Assembly (NCBI GenBank): GCA_027062325.1
Contig: JAMOTN010000005.1
Location: 1 to 58,935, forward strand
Length of the DNA stretch: 58,935 nt
Direction of reading: 5' to 3'
Origin: a bacterium
Lineage (GTDB): Bacteria; JAMOTN01
Each line of letters opens with the position of its first letter. Positions within the stretch are counted from its first letter, which is position 1. The notes under the pieces were generated by a model. It worked only from the letters and a program-made list of their open reading frames with translations, was not told the origin of the DNA and made no database searches. Shown one piece after another: positions 1-10,086 of this stretch. The translations under genes and the position numbers were made by a program.

Positions 1-73
1 CAAGTAAAGCGGCAATCTCTTCGTTTATCTCTTCTGGATAAATCCCTCTTATACCATCTGTACCAAACTTCAT
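1..73 (-). CDS. glmM: Phosphoglucosamine mutase, N-terminal fragment (runs off window start)
   Basis: Reverse complement reads MKFGTDGIRGIYPEEINEEIAALL..., the GlmM N-terminus; AGGAGGAGAG ribosome-binding site directly upstream. Not in the ORF track because it is partial. Confidence 0.85.
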   Translation of the reverse strand, partial: MKFGTDGIRGIYPEEINEEIAALL

Positions 74-112
74 CTCTCCTCCTCCAACCTCGTTCTATTC
101 ATAGTTAACAAA

Positions 113-1114
113 CTATTTACCCCACAAAGTCACCCCAACTGAAACATATGAGTTACTATCCTCATCGTTATACCCATACACTCCAATACTCGCCTTGTAT
201 TTTGGGAAGTAAAACGCCAAACCTCCACCTCTTTGTACCCTTCCATACCAATCCTTTCCCCAGTAAATAACAAGTTTAGCCTTTACCTGAGGCTCATACA
301 ACTTTTCCCTATCAGTAAAATCATATGCCAGCTGTAAAAATGGACGCGTTTTTTCCTTTTTCTTCCCTTTTATTCCACAGCTTATTTCCAATTTATCACG
401 TGAGTAGTTGTATGCCCCCCACCAGTAAGTCTCTTCATCGAGTTGATCTGAATCCCTAACCCAACCACCGACATACCAGTGATCTGACAATTTAAGCTTA
501 GCCGAATATAAAACCTCATCATCAAGATTATCCTCTCTCCATCCTCTATAACCTATTCCAACCTGCAGACCATAACCAAGCCCAAAGTTTACCATTCCAA
601 CCAAACTTCCCACTTTTGTCGCAAAGCCAGCAACATCTTGCCTTTCATACTCCACATCAACAACAACTCTTTTATAAGGAACCACATCTGAAAATGTTGG
701 CAAAATTCCCTGGTTTCCAAACTTTCCATACCACAACTCGTTGTACTCATCTTCCACATCACTTGTTGCAGTTTTTTCAGCAAACTTCTTTTCGTATTTT
801 TCAGGAACATTTACCATAACATCAAGCGTTTGAAAACCTTCTCTTATCAAAACGGTCATAACTTTCTTACCAAGTTTTCCTGCATCAACAGAAATTTGAT
901 GCATCCCTACAGGCACACCTTCAAGAAGGAATTCACCAGTTTTAGTTGTCTTAGCTGCAATTCTACCATCTAAAAGGACAACCGCCCCTTCTATAGGCTT
1001 CAAATTTTGCGTAACAACTTGTCCCCTCAAAGTACCAACCCGCTGCCCAACATCTTGAGCCCAAACAACTACTAAAAAAATAACTCCCAAAAGCAACCCT
1101 ACCTTTTTCATCAA
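113..1114 (-). CDS. Secreted/outer-membrane protein: signal peptide, carboxypeptidase-regulatory-like (CarboxypepD_reg) domain, C-terminal beta-rich (barrel-like) region
   Basis: GTLRGQVVTQNLKPIEGAVVLLDGRIAAKTTKTGEFLLEGVPVGMHQISVDA is typical of the fold; alternating aromatic/hydrophobic strands to a terminal VSVGVTLWGK. Confidence 0.65.
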   Translation of the reverse strand: MMKKVGLLLGVIFLVVVWAQDVGQRVGTLRGQVVTQNLKPIEGAVVLLDGRIAAKTTKTGEFLLEGVPVGMHQISVDAGKLGKKVMTVLIREGFQTLDVMVNVPEKYEKKFAEKTATSDVEDEYNELWYGKFGNQGILPTFSDVVPYKRVVVDVEYERQDVAGFATKVGSLVGMVNFGLGYGLQVGIGYRGWREDNLDDEVLYSAKLKLSDHWYVGGWVRDSDQLDEETYWWGAYNYSRDKLEISCGIKGKKKEKTRPFLQLAYDFTDREKLYEPQVKAKLVIYWGKDWYGRVQRGGGLAFYFPKYKASIGVYGYNDEDSNSYVSVGVTLWGK

Positions 1115-3429
1115 CCTTTTACGCCTCCCATACTCTTAACATACTCGTATAGCTCTTCAAATCTTCTAAATGCATCCCTATAACCTATATCGGTTTTACA
1201 TATCTCGTTGTAAAGCTTTAATGCCTTCTTAAAATCTCCTGCCTCCTCTAAAACGCGGGCCAGCTCATAAGTTATATCCATTATCTCAGGATTAAACAGC
1301 TTCTCAAATAAACGCAATTGATTGTACTTCTCCCACGCCAAACGATACAACCTCTTCTTAGCGTAAGCTTTAACAAGCCAGTGCCCTGCAACCTGATTTC
1401 CAGCCTCTTCTGCCAACTTCAAACGCGCAATAGCCTCTTCCACTCTACCTTCTTCCAAATCTTTCAGAGCCTGAGACAACAGCTTAGAATCATCTAATTC
1501 GGCAGTACTTTTACTCTTCAAAACCTCCAACAATTTAACTGCCCACTCTTTCCCTTCATTTCTCAAAAATTCATACTTTAAAAGAAGTGAGTCAACTTTT
1601 CCAAGCTTAACCGCTAACTCCATCAACTTGCGGTGAAGCTCATCATCTTCTCTGTCAACAAACCTTATAAGTATCTCAAACAACACTTCATCTTTAACAA
1701 CATCCAACTTTAAAAGAGCCTTTGCAATTTCATATCTATCTGCAAACTCTATCAAGAACTTTGCAACATCCTTTTTAAGAGAATCCGGTATCTCATCTAC
1801 ACTCATTGCCACAAGTTTGGCAAGCTGCTCTTTCTCCTCTTGACTAAGCCTATCCCTATTTGCAAGTACTACTCGTATATCAAATTCTTTCAATTTCAAA
1901 TCTCTTGAGTAAAGAGCCAATTGAATCAAACAACGAAGCAGCACCTCTTCAAATTCTTTATCAAGTGCTGCCGCAAATCTGTAAAGTTCTAAAGCCTCTT
2001 GATTATAAACAGAAAGATTTTTATAAACACGCGCTAGCTCAATTTTAAAGTACTGATTCTGTGGTTGATTACTAAGCTCTGTTTTTAAAAAGTTACTACA
2101 CTCTGCCCAATCTTTGAGAGCCATTAAAGCATCGACCCACAATCTCTTATCCTCAAAACTCCACTCACCCTTTAATTTTTTTATTTTTAAAAGGTAACGC
2201 TTAACCTCTTCCCACTTTCCCTCTTCGTAAGCTTTCCTAAGGCGCTTTCGGTAAAACGCCTCTTTGTAATCAGCCCGAAATAGAATCGAGTACAAAAACC
2301 AAAAAATCGAAACCAACAAAAACGTGGCAACAACTATTACAAACCAAAACCACTTTTTGAACCAAATTTTAAAAAGCATCTTTACATATGTGTCCCTGTC
2401 CAATCCTTTTCTAAATGATTCATCTAAAAATTTTAAAGCTGTATCGTAATTTCTAGAAAGATATGCTCCTTCTGCTATTGCCAATAAAATATCCTTATCT
2501 CTATCATCAGAAGGTATACTCAACAGAGTCTCAACACCCTTATCCACTTCACCTAATTTAAAGTGAGAATCTGCAATCAATTTTTTCAACTCTTTGATAT
2601 TCACATATAACCCATTTGGATCAAGTTCTAACAATTTCTCCCCCAGCTTTACAGCTCTTCTCCAATTTCCATTTTTATAGCTCTCTTTAACTTCAGCAAG
2701 TTCTTTCAATATTTGCTCCCTCTTTTCTCGCTTTTTCTTAACAAGTGAGATAATCTTTTTAGCCTTTTCATTTTCAGGATCGTGCATCAATACACTTTGA
2801 GCTAACTCCAAAGACCGATCGTAATCTCCCAACTTGTAATATCTCACAGCCTCATTCAACAATTCTCCAACATCTTCACCTGCCATAAACCAATACTTAA
2901 ACGGCTCATAGTATCTCAACCCTGCTTTTAGCAAAACATCCAGCAACTCAGAAGCCTTCTCCTTATCTCCAGCTTTAACCACTTTCCAAAATTCCACTTC
3001 CTCTTTCAAAGCTCCTGAACAGTTATCACAATTCCTAAATACACAACTGTAAAGACACGGTTCTTTATCCTTCAAAATCTTTATAGCTTTTTGTAGCTCT
3101 TCACTCTCTAAACCCAACCTTTTAGCTATGTAGAAACACACTAGAGAACTTTTATAATCCCTCAATTTAAAAAAGCAGCCACCAAGATTGAAGTAAGCAA
3201 CACTCTCCGTAGGTTTTAACTTAACAACTCTTTTGAATATTTGAAGCGCATTTTCATACTTTCCAGCCTGAAAGTAATTCGCTGCCAACTCATTAAGAGA
3301 AGCAATTTCTTCATCTACAGAAGACGAGAAGGATAAGATGACTATCAAAAAAACTGCAAAACAAATTACAACCCTACACAGCTTTGGTAACACACAACCC
3401 CTCCCACAATACAAATCGTCACTGGCCAA
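1111..3429 (-). CDS. TPR-repeat membrane protein with N-terminal TM/signal segment and a central TM helix
   Basis: TPR motifs (e.g. LAANYFQAGKYENALQIFKRVVKLKPTESVAYFNLGGCFFKLRDY); TM stretch KWFWFVIVVATFLLVSIFWFLYSILF mid-protein. Confidence 0.75.
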   Translation of the reverse strand: MASDDLYCGRGCVLPKLCRVVICFAVFLIVILSFSSSVDEEIASLNELAANYFQAGKYENALQIFKRVVKLKPTESVAYFNLGGCFFKLRDYKSSLVCFYIAKRLGLESEELQKAIKILKDKEPCLYSCVFRNCDNCSGALKEEVEFWKVVKAGDKEKASELLDVLLKAGLRYYEPFKYWFMAGEDVGELLNEAVRYYKLGDYDRSLELAQSVLMHDPENEKAKKIISLVKKKREKREQILKELAEVKESYKNGNWRRAVKLGEKLLELDPNGLYVNIKELKKLIADSHFKLGEVDKGVETLLSIPSDDRDKDILLAIAEGAYLSRNYDTALKFLDESFRKGLDRDTYVKMLFKIWFKKWFWFVIVVATFLLVSIFWFLYSILFRADYKEAFYRKRLRKAYEEGKWEEVKRYLLKIKKLKGEWSFEDKRLWVDALMALKDWAECSNFLKTELSNQPQNQYFKIELARVYKNLSVYNQEALELYRFAAALDKEFEEVLLRCLIQLALYSRDLKLKEFDIRVVLANRDRLSQEEKEQLAKLVAMSVDEIPDSLKKDVAKFLIEFADRYEIAKALLKLDVVKDEVLFEILIRFVDREDDELHRKLMELAVKLGKVDSLLLKYEFLRNEGKEWAVKLLEVLKSKSTAELDDSKLLSQALKDLEEGRVEEAIARLKLAEEAGNQVAGHWLVKAYAKKRLYRLAWEKYNQLRLFEKLFNPEIMDITYELARVLEEAGDFKKALKLYNEICKTDIGYRDAFRRFEELYEYVKSMGGVKG

Positions 3430-3448
3430 TCAAACCGAATCAAAAAAT

Positions 3449-4180
3449 CTAACCCTCCATCTCCTTCTTTTTAGCCAATTCCTCTGCTTCCTTTCTCATA
3501 ACGTACTTTATAATCTTTTGCCTATCACGCGGCGTAATTTCGATAAAGTTTATACCATGCAAATATTTCTTAGATCCTCCAACCTCTATTTCACTATTCC
3601 ACACAACCTCTCCTTTTATTCCATCAAAGTAATCATTTTCCAGTGAAAACTTGAGATCAAACACCGTACCCACTTCATACTTTTCAGATAGCCTTAACTT
3701 CATTCCACCACCGGATATATCAAGCACTTCTCCTTCCTTATACTCATCATCTTCTTCATCATCTCTAACAACCTTTAAAAAAGCTTTCACACCCGGAGTT
3801 TGTACTCTCTTATAACGCCGCCTTTGAATCCTCAAAACTTCTGCTGGAACTTTTATATCAAGAGTACCCACAATCTCATTCTCTGCTAAAATTTCAGTTG
3901 GAAACTCAAACATTCCTTCTCCTTCTCTAAAAAAAACAATGTACGTCTTAACCCCGGGCCAAATTCTAACCTTATTTCCACTCTTATCAGAAGGCGAAGC
4001 TATTTTAATTGTATCTCCCTCATAAGATAAGACCTTTGAACGCCAGCTCCCCGCAAACAATCCATACTTTACAGACAACTCAACAGTGTGCTCAAGTGGG
4101 AGCAAATCTTCAATATTCTTATCCTGACCTATAACATATTTTTCCTGAGTAATATCTTGATTTTCTGCCACCAACACCAC
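3449..4180 (-). CDS. PilZ domain protein (YcgR-like, predicted c-di-GMP binding)
   Basis: RRRYKRVQ (RxxxR) and DISGGGMKL ([D/N]xSxxG) PilZ motifs plus an N-terminal YcgR-like region. Confidence 0.85.
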   Translation of the reverse strand: MVLVAENQDITQEKYVIGQDKNIEDLLPLEHTVELSVKYGLFAGSWRSKVLSYEGDTIKIASPSDKSGNKVRIWPGVKTYIVFFREGEGMFEFPTEILAENEIVGTLDIKVPAEVLRIQRRRYKRVQTPGVKAFLKVVRDDEEDDEYKEGEVLDISGGGMKLRLSEKYEVGTVFDLKFSLENDYFDGIKGEVVWNSEIEVGGSKKYLHGINFIEITPRDRQKIIKYVMRKEAEELAKKKEMEG

Positions 4181-4219
4181 TCCTGCGCTTAGCAGCGCTT
4201 AATAACAACATTCACAACC

Positions 4220-5827
4220 TCACTCTAACGGAGCTCCACACTTCTCACAGCTAGAAGCATCTCCTCTATTCAAAGCACCGCAAGCCTTGCAAATTTTGAA
4301 CCCTGCTCCCCTAAACTCACTCACTTCCAACTTCAAAGAAAACGTTTGCTCTAAATCTGCCAAAGCTTTCTTAACATAGGCAACCTCAGGATACTTTTCT
4401 TTTAGTTTCCGGTAAATTTCAACCAACGTTCCATAATCCTCATCCTTCTTATAGGCTTCCTGTAAAAGCTCATGAGCATCGATGTCATTTGGATCCTCTT
4501 CTACCAACTTCAAAGCTTCTTTTTTCACAATATCCGTATTTCCAGCTTCAAGCATCCCCGCCAACCACACATAAAGCATCTCTTTTGTGTGCTTCCCCAT
4601 CTTTATCATCTTTTCGTAAAGCTTGATAGCAAGCTCATCCTTATAACCGTTATTGACTAAAAGCAGAGCCAAGTACTCTTCCAAACTTTCATCCTTTGTA
4701 TGCATATAAACATCTCTTGCCAATTCAGCTACATCCGCAGTCATAGTTCCTTTCTGCCTGTAATACTCCAAAAGCACCTTCTTAACATCCAAATCCTCAA
4801 CCCTTTTCCAAACTCTCTCGTAAGCTGCAATCGCCCAATTTTCAGTCCTCTTCCTCTTTGCTGCAGCAATTGCCAACTGTTTCCAAGCGTTGAGGTTATC
4901 CGGTGCTAATTCTGTTGCTTTTCTTGCAACTTCAATGGCCTTGTCAATTTCAGCAGCCGCTAAATATGCTTGAGCAGCCTTGGCGTAGTAATCCCCACGC
5001 TTTGTAGGCAGTAAACCTTCACTATTAGCAAGTTTCTCATACATTGCAGCAGCTTTTAAGTAATTCCCTTCTTTAAAATATTCAGCCGCTTTCTCCTCCC
5101 TTTTTACAATGGATATTGCCTTTTCTGGCTCAGCAACTATTCCTAACTCTCGCTGCAACTTAGGAGCAATTTCTTTGTATTCAACTTCAATCTTCTTCCT
5201 ATACCAAAATTTAAATCCAACTCCTATTATCAAAACAGCCACTAAAACTCCTACGAAATACCGGTACTTAAGAAGATAAAGCTTAAGCAACTTGCTTGAT
5301 AAACCTTTTCTTGAAAAAAAGCGAGGATCCAGTTCCTTTATTTTAGAGTAGTAGTATATAGCCTTACCGTAATCTCCACGAGCCACTGCATCCTGAGCAA
5401 GCGCATAGTATTCTTCTGTTGTCATCGGCTGATAACTTTTCCTCTTTTTAGTCCCAGATAACTCACTTTCTATCTTATTCTTCCACTCAACTAATATTGG
5501 TATTTCACCTGCTACCTCTATTGCTTTAACTATGCGTTTGTAAGCCTCATTGTAATTTCCACTCTTATAATACATCTTAGCTTCTGCAAAGTAATTGCCA
5601 GCCTTTTGAAGCTTTTTTACCTCCGCTATCTTATCCAAAATTTTGCGTCTTTTTCTCGCATCATTTGTGTACCTTTTTAACATCTTCCCCAATTTTTCTA
5701 AAGCAACATCGTACTTCCCATTTTGAACGAGAAAATCAATATTTGAAAAATCTATTGCAACCACCGTAAATGCCAAAACCAATGCCAAAATTACCCAGAT
5801 TCCTTTTACTAACACTTCCGAATTCAC
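4220..5827 (-). CDS. TPR membrane protein with central TM helix and C-terminal zinc ribbon
   Basis: TPR repeats; TM YRYFVGVLVAVLIIGVGFKFWY; C-terminal CKACGALNRGDASSCEKCGAPLE (two CxxC). Confidence 0.75.
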   Translation of the reverse strand: MNSEVLVKGIWVILALVLAFTVVAIDFSNIDFLVQNGKYDVALEKLGKMLKRYTNDARKRRKILDKIAEVKKLQKAGNYFAEAKMYYKSGNYNEAYKRIVKAIEVAGEIPILVEWKNKIESELSGTKKRKSYQPMTTEEYYALAQDAVARGDYGKAIYYYSKIKELDPRFFSRKGLSSKLLKLYLLKYRYFVGVLVAVLIIGVGFKFWYRKKIEVEYKEIAPKLQRELGIVAEPEKAISIVKREEKAAEYFKEGNYLKAAAMYEKLANSEGLLPTKRGDYYAKAAQAYLAAAEIDKAIEVARKATELAPDNLNAWKQLAIAAAKRKRTENWAIAAYERVWKRVEDLDVKKVLLEYYRQKGTMTADVAELARDVYMHTKDESLEEYLALLLVNNGYKDELAIKLYEKMIKMGKHTKEMLYVWLAGMLEAGNTDIVKKEALKLVEEDPNDIDAHELLQEAYKKDEDYGTLVEIYRKLKEKYPEVAYVKKALADLEQTFSLKLEVSEFRGAGFKICKACGALNRGDASSCEKCGAPLE

Positions 5828-5853
5828 TTACAATCCCCCCAACCGCTGAACAG

Positions 5854-6690
5854 CTACTTATTGAAGCTTCTCAACCTCTCAATTACCCAACTTTCTACCC
5901 CAAATTGTCCTATAATAAACTCGCCTGTAACCTCATTACCGTGCCAATCACTGCCACCCGTCGGAAGAAAATCAAACTTTTCTGCAATAAGAGTCAATGC
6001 CTCCATATAGCCTTTATTTTTAGGATGCATAACCTCAATACCTACAATTCCCGAATCTTTGAACATCTCCCATGGTACATCCCAAACATTATCAAAATCC
6101 TGCATTGGATGAGCGAGAACTGGCACTCCACCAGCTTCTCTTATTATCTTTGCAGCCTCGTACACCGTAAGCTTATAGTAATCTGGAATATAACACCTTT
6201 TACCATTACCTATTTCCTTTTCAAAAACATCCTGAACGTGGGAAAAATACCCCTTTGAAACCAGGTACATAGCTATATGTGGCCTACTTGCATTATCTCC
6301 GGGATAAATCCTACGAAACTCAGAGATATCAACATCATATCCGTAATCTCCAAGTTTTTTTAAAATATCCTCCGTTCTTTGCCTTCTTGCTTTAAAGTAG
6401 CGTCTTTGAAAATCCACAAGCGATTTAGCATCAGGATCCAAAAAGTAACCCAATATATGCCAATTGTTGTTTTTATCATCCCAAGAAGACAACTCAACTC
6501 CACATATTACCTCAATTCCCAATCTTTTACCTTCAGAGATTGCCTCCATACATCCTTCCGTAGTATTGTGATCTGTTATTGCCATTCCTTTTAAACCAAC
6601 CAACTCTGCAACAGCCACCAAGGCACTAGGAGACAACTTCCCATCTGAAACTGTACTATGCAAATGGAGATCCCATTCAAACTTGGACAT
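5854..6690 (-). CDS. PHP domain metal-dependent phosphoesterase
   Basis: WDLHLHSTVSDGKLSP, ITDHNTTEG, GVELSSW, VLAHP, GGSDWHG motifs of PHP family. Confidence 0.9.
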   Translation of the reverse strand: MSKFEWDLHLHSTVSDGKLSPSALVAVAELVGLKGMAITDHNTTEGCMEAISEGKRLGIEVICGVELSSWDDKNNNWHILGYFLDPDAKSLVDFQRRYFKARRQRTEDILKKLGDYGYDVDISEFRRIYPGDNASRPHIAMYLVSKGYFSHVQDVFEKEIGNGKRCYIPDYYKLTVYEAAKIIREAGGVPVLAHPMQDFDNVWDVPWEMFKDSGIVGIEVMHPKNKGYMEALTLIAEKFDFLPTGGSDWHGNEVTGEFIIGQFGVESWVIERLRSFNK

Positions 6691-6710
6691 AAAGGTCTAT
6701 TCACTCCCTA

Positions 6711-7625
6711 TTAAACTAATCTCCTTGCAACATTCACTGCTGCCACTGCTCCATCTCCAACAGCAGTTGCCACTTGATAAACACTCTTTTTAACACAATC
6801 ACCTGCAGCATACAAACCATCAACGCTGGTTTCTCTATCCTCATCAACAATCAGAAACCCAGCTGCATCTTTATGCACATCAAAGTTCAAAAACTCAGTA
6901 GCAGCAACTTTCCCTATATTGACAAAACAAGCATCTGTCATTATCTCTTTCACTTCACCATCTACATTAACCAGCAACTTTTCCAGCTTACCCTCCCCTT
7001 TAAAATCTTCTACTTTATCAATTTTCATCACACCTACATCAAATCCACGCTCTTTCAAGCTATTCACAGTCTTTTTAACCTCATCTGTTACTTCAAACAC
7101 AAGCCAGTTTAATCTTGATGCCAATGACGAAAGATATTTTACTGAGTCAAAAGCCTCCTCGTCTTGCCCTAACACCGTCATAACTTTTCCTTTGAAAAGA
7201 TAACCATCACAAACCGCACAGTAAGATACACCTTTTCCAAAATAACGCATTTCATTCAATACTCCAGTAGTCTTAGACTTAGCACCTGTCGCCACTATAA
7301 CAAATTCAGTCTCAACCGTTCCCCTTCCCTTTATATCAACAATAAAACCTTTTTCAGTTCTATCAACCGAAACAACCTCTCCACTAAGCACATCATTTCC
7401 CAACTCTTTCATATGCTTGTGAATCTCTAGAGCAATCTCATATCCTCTTCTTTTTCCAAGTCCAGGATAATTTATCACCTCAGCAGCTCTCAATATAGCC
7501 CCACCAGGAGCCCGTGCTTCAACAACAAGATGATCAATCTCTGCCTGAGCAAGGTAAATGCTAGCAGTCATTCCAGCAGGTCCAGCACCTATAACTACAA
7601 CCTTAGTTTCACCTTTTAAACTCAT
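6711..7625 (-). CDS. trxB: Thioredoxin-disulfide reductase-like FAD/NAD(P)H flavoprotein
   Basis: VVVIGAGPAGMTASIYLAQ, CAVCDG redox motif, C-terminal YAAGDCVKKSVYQVATAVGDGAVAA. Confidence 0.85.
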   Translation of the reverse strand: MSLKGETKVVVIGAGPAGMTASIYLAQAEIDHLVVEARAPGGAILRAAEVINYPGLGKRRGYEIALEIHKHMKELGNDVLSGEVVSVDRTEKGFIVDIKGRGTVETEFVIVATGAKSKTTGVLNEMRYFGKGVSYCAVCDGYLFKGKVMTVLGQDEEAFDSVKYLSSLASRLNWLVFEVTDEVKKTVNSLKERGFDVGVMKIDKVEDFKGEGKLEKLLVNVDGEVKEIMTDACFVNIGKVAATEFLNFDVHKDAAGFLIVDEDRETSVDGLYAAGDCVKKSVYQVATAVGDGAVAAVNVARRLV

Positions 7626-7706
7626 TTTCTCCCCTCCAACTCAAAAATTCCCTCAAATTCAAATACAGCCAATTAAAATTTTATCCTACAAAACCAAAAT
7701 CTCAAA

Positions 7707-8531
7707 CTAATTCATAAATTCTCCCCTATAAACTAACCTCGGATTTAAAATTAAATACACATCTTTGACAGAAAACCTAACCTCCAAAACCCCCCCTGGC
7801 CAGTCAACCTTAATCCTATCAACTCCAAACCTCTTATTCAAAGCCGCTCCAATAGCAACAGTACCAGTACCACACGACAGCGTCTCTCCAACACCTCTTT
7901 CCCAAACACGCGCTTTAACTTCACATTCACTTTTACCTAGCTTTAAAATTTTCACAAACTCAACATTTACCTTTTCTGGAAAGTGAGGATGATTCTGCAA
8001 CATTTTCCCTATAAATTCAAAGTCAGAAAAGTCATCAACTATAAACACAGCATGGGGATTCCCAACGCTAACAGCATCCAATTCGTAAATCTTTTTTTCG
8101 CCATCAATCACAACCTCTAAAACTCCATCTCCAGTATAAGGAACATCCTTTGCTTCTAAAGAGTAATACGCAATCCTCTCTTCTACAACATCACCCTCAA
8201 CTTTCACAACCTGCTTGCCAGCAAGTGTATTGATTTCTATTTGCTCCTCATTTACTCTTTTAACTCTCCTTAAAAAGTGTGCAACACAAGCTAAACCATT
8301 CCCACACATCTCAGCCTCAGTTCCATCTGCATTGAATATTCGCATATTCCAACCATTATTATCTTGGTACACAACCAAAACTCCATCTGCACCTATCCCA
8401 ATTTTTCTCACGCAACACCTCTTTACAAACTCCCTCCATTCTACTCCATTCAAGTCTGCTACTTTATCTTGTGATACTTCAACTAAAACAAAGTCATTTC
8501 CAGCACTTTGCACTTTGTAAAATTCCTTCAC
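7707..8531 (-). CDS. dapF: Diaminopimelate epimerase
   Basis: SAGNDFVLVE, NADGTEAEMCGNGLAC, GETLSCGTGTVA catalytic cysteine motifs. Confidence 0.95.
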   Translation of the reverse strand: MKEFYKVQSAGNDFVLVEVSQDKVADLNGVEWREFVKRCCVRKIGIGADGVLVVYQDNNGWNMRIFNADGTEAEMCGNGLACVAHFLRRVKRVNEEQIEINTLAGKQVVKVEGDVVEERIAYYSLEAKDVPYTGDGVLEVVIDGEKKIYELDAVSVGNPHAVFIVDDFSDFEFIGKMLQNHPHFPEKVNVEFVKILKLGKSECEVKARVWERGVGETLSCGTGTVAIGAALNKRFGVDRIKVDWPGGVLEVRFSVKDVYLILNPRLVYRGEFMN

Positions 8532-8558
8532 ATCCTATCCCTCCATTCAAAATTACTA

Positions 8559-9995
8559 CTAAACCCATCTCTTAATAAACATCAAGCTCTCCAAAACATA
8601 AATTAAAAGAGCCAAAATCAAAACAAACTTATCCCAAGATACGTTACTTACATTATCTAAACTACCTCCCAGCGAAACAACATTCCACGTATCTGCTTCA
8701 CTAAAATCAATTGATCTCACGTATTCCCTTTCAAAAACCTTAGCCCTCAATACTACCATTATCAACTTTACAATCTCTGACGGGAGTTGAGACGGCATAA
8801 TCACAGCAAACCTCATTCCTTCATTTTCTCCATCTCCTCCACTACCTTTGGGAGTTATAAGGTAAGAAATAACCTTCTCTTCCCCTTTTTGCCCAACTTT
8901 TAATAATGGCAAAACCTCCACATCCGCCATAAATATTTTTTTACCAAACTTTTTTACAACCTCAGGTACAATCCCCAAAGTAACCACGCTCAAACTTCTG
9001 GAAAATTCAACTTCTCCAAATGGAGTAATAAAAAGCGAAGTTCTTACAGCAACATTTTTGAACTCAACTTCAGCAATTCTTTTTTCAAAAATTAAAACCT
9101 TTGCTTCATCTCCTTTAAACCCCAACACATCCTCTTCAACATTATTCAGATCATCCAACAATAAGCTATCATTTCGCTCAACTCTTTCAATCTCTCCTCT
9201 CTCAAATAGATAAGATAAATACCACTCATGCGGTGCAATAACTTTGAACCTTTTAAACCTCCTTACCGTAGTAAAAACGCAGTTATCATCCTCTATGGCA
9301 TCCTTACACCTAATCTCAAATGTGGCTTTATCGGCAAAATAGTGATATACAAAACATCTATCCATTTCCCCATTGCTGTATCTAGGAGCTGTAAAAGATA
9401 CTCTACCAACTCTATCTACATTGCTTCCCATTCGAAAGTGCATTATTAACTCTCCAGTATAATCTCTTCCAAAACTGTACACTCTTATTACTCCCGGATA
9501 CTTCACGCTGCCTATGATCATCGGAGGCAAAACTTCAAGATGCAGATTGAATCTCCTTGGCAGCTGCAATACAGAAACAGAACCGTATTTCTTTAATTTC
9601 CTCCACTTCAAAATTCCATCAGGCTGCCCATCCGTTATAAAATAACACTCGCCCCTCTTATTACCTCTGTCAACATAATCGCTCCACTTAACAACAAAAT
9701 CGGGCCGCAACTTAGCAATCAATTCTTTGTAATCTTGCTTTCTTTTTATCACACTTGGGGAATCATCTATAACAACAATTTTAGTCCTATCGCTAGTTCC
9801 CAAAGGATGCAAAGCTGCCAAAATCAATAGAAATAACACTATCATCTGCAAGAGGACAAGCAAATTAAAGCTGAACTTCCTGTTCTTGAAAGCAAAGTAA
9901 GCCACACTAATTCTTTTTCTTTTCCTAAAAAAAAGGAATATTAGCGGAGACAGTGATACCAATAACAACCACAAATACGATGAATAAACCAACAT
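8559..9995 (-). CDS. BatA-like N-terminal membrane domain protein
   Basis: N-terminus LVSLSPLIFLFFRKRKRISVAYFAFKNRKFSFNLLVLLQMIVLFLLILAALHP resembles aerotolerance BatA N-terminal region; next to DUF58. Confidence 0.6.
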   Translation of the reverse strand: MLVYSSYLWLLLVSLSPLIFLFFRKRKRISVAYFAFKNRKFSFNLLVLLQMIVLFLLILAALHPLGTSDRTKIVVIDDSPSVIKRKQDYKELIAKLRPDFVVKWSDYVDRGNKRGECYFITDGQPDGILKWRKLKKYGSVSVLQLPRRFNLHLEVLPPMIIGSVKYPGVIRVYSFGRDYTGELIMHFRMGSNVDRVGRVSFTAPRYSNGEMDRCFVYHYFADKATFEIRCKDAIEDDNCVFTTVRRFKRFKVIAPHEWYLSYLFERGEIERVERNDSLLLDDLNNVEEDVLGFKGDEAKVLIFEKRIAEVEFKNVAVRTSLFITPFGEVEFSRSLSVVTLGIVPEVVKKFGKKIFMADVEVLPLLKVGQKGEEKVISYLITPKGSGGDGENEGMRFAVIMPSQLPSEIVKLIMVVLRAKVFEREYVRSIDFSEADTWNVVSLGGSLDNVSNVSWDKFVLILALLIYVLESLMFIKRWV

Positions 9996-10086
9996 ATCAT
10001 CACTTCCCCAATCTATCAGTTCAGAAATTATCTGAATTTTTCTCGACCTTTAGCCTATAAGCACCTCTACAGATCACTTTTACACT

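Noticed and set aside
5770-6258. 162-aa plus ORF MPKPMPKLPRFLLLTLPNS...
   Set aside because: Antisense to the PHP gene and the TPR gene start; no RBS or domain.
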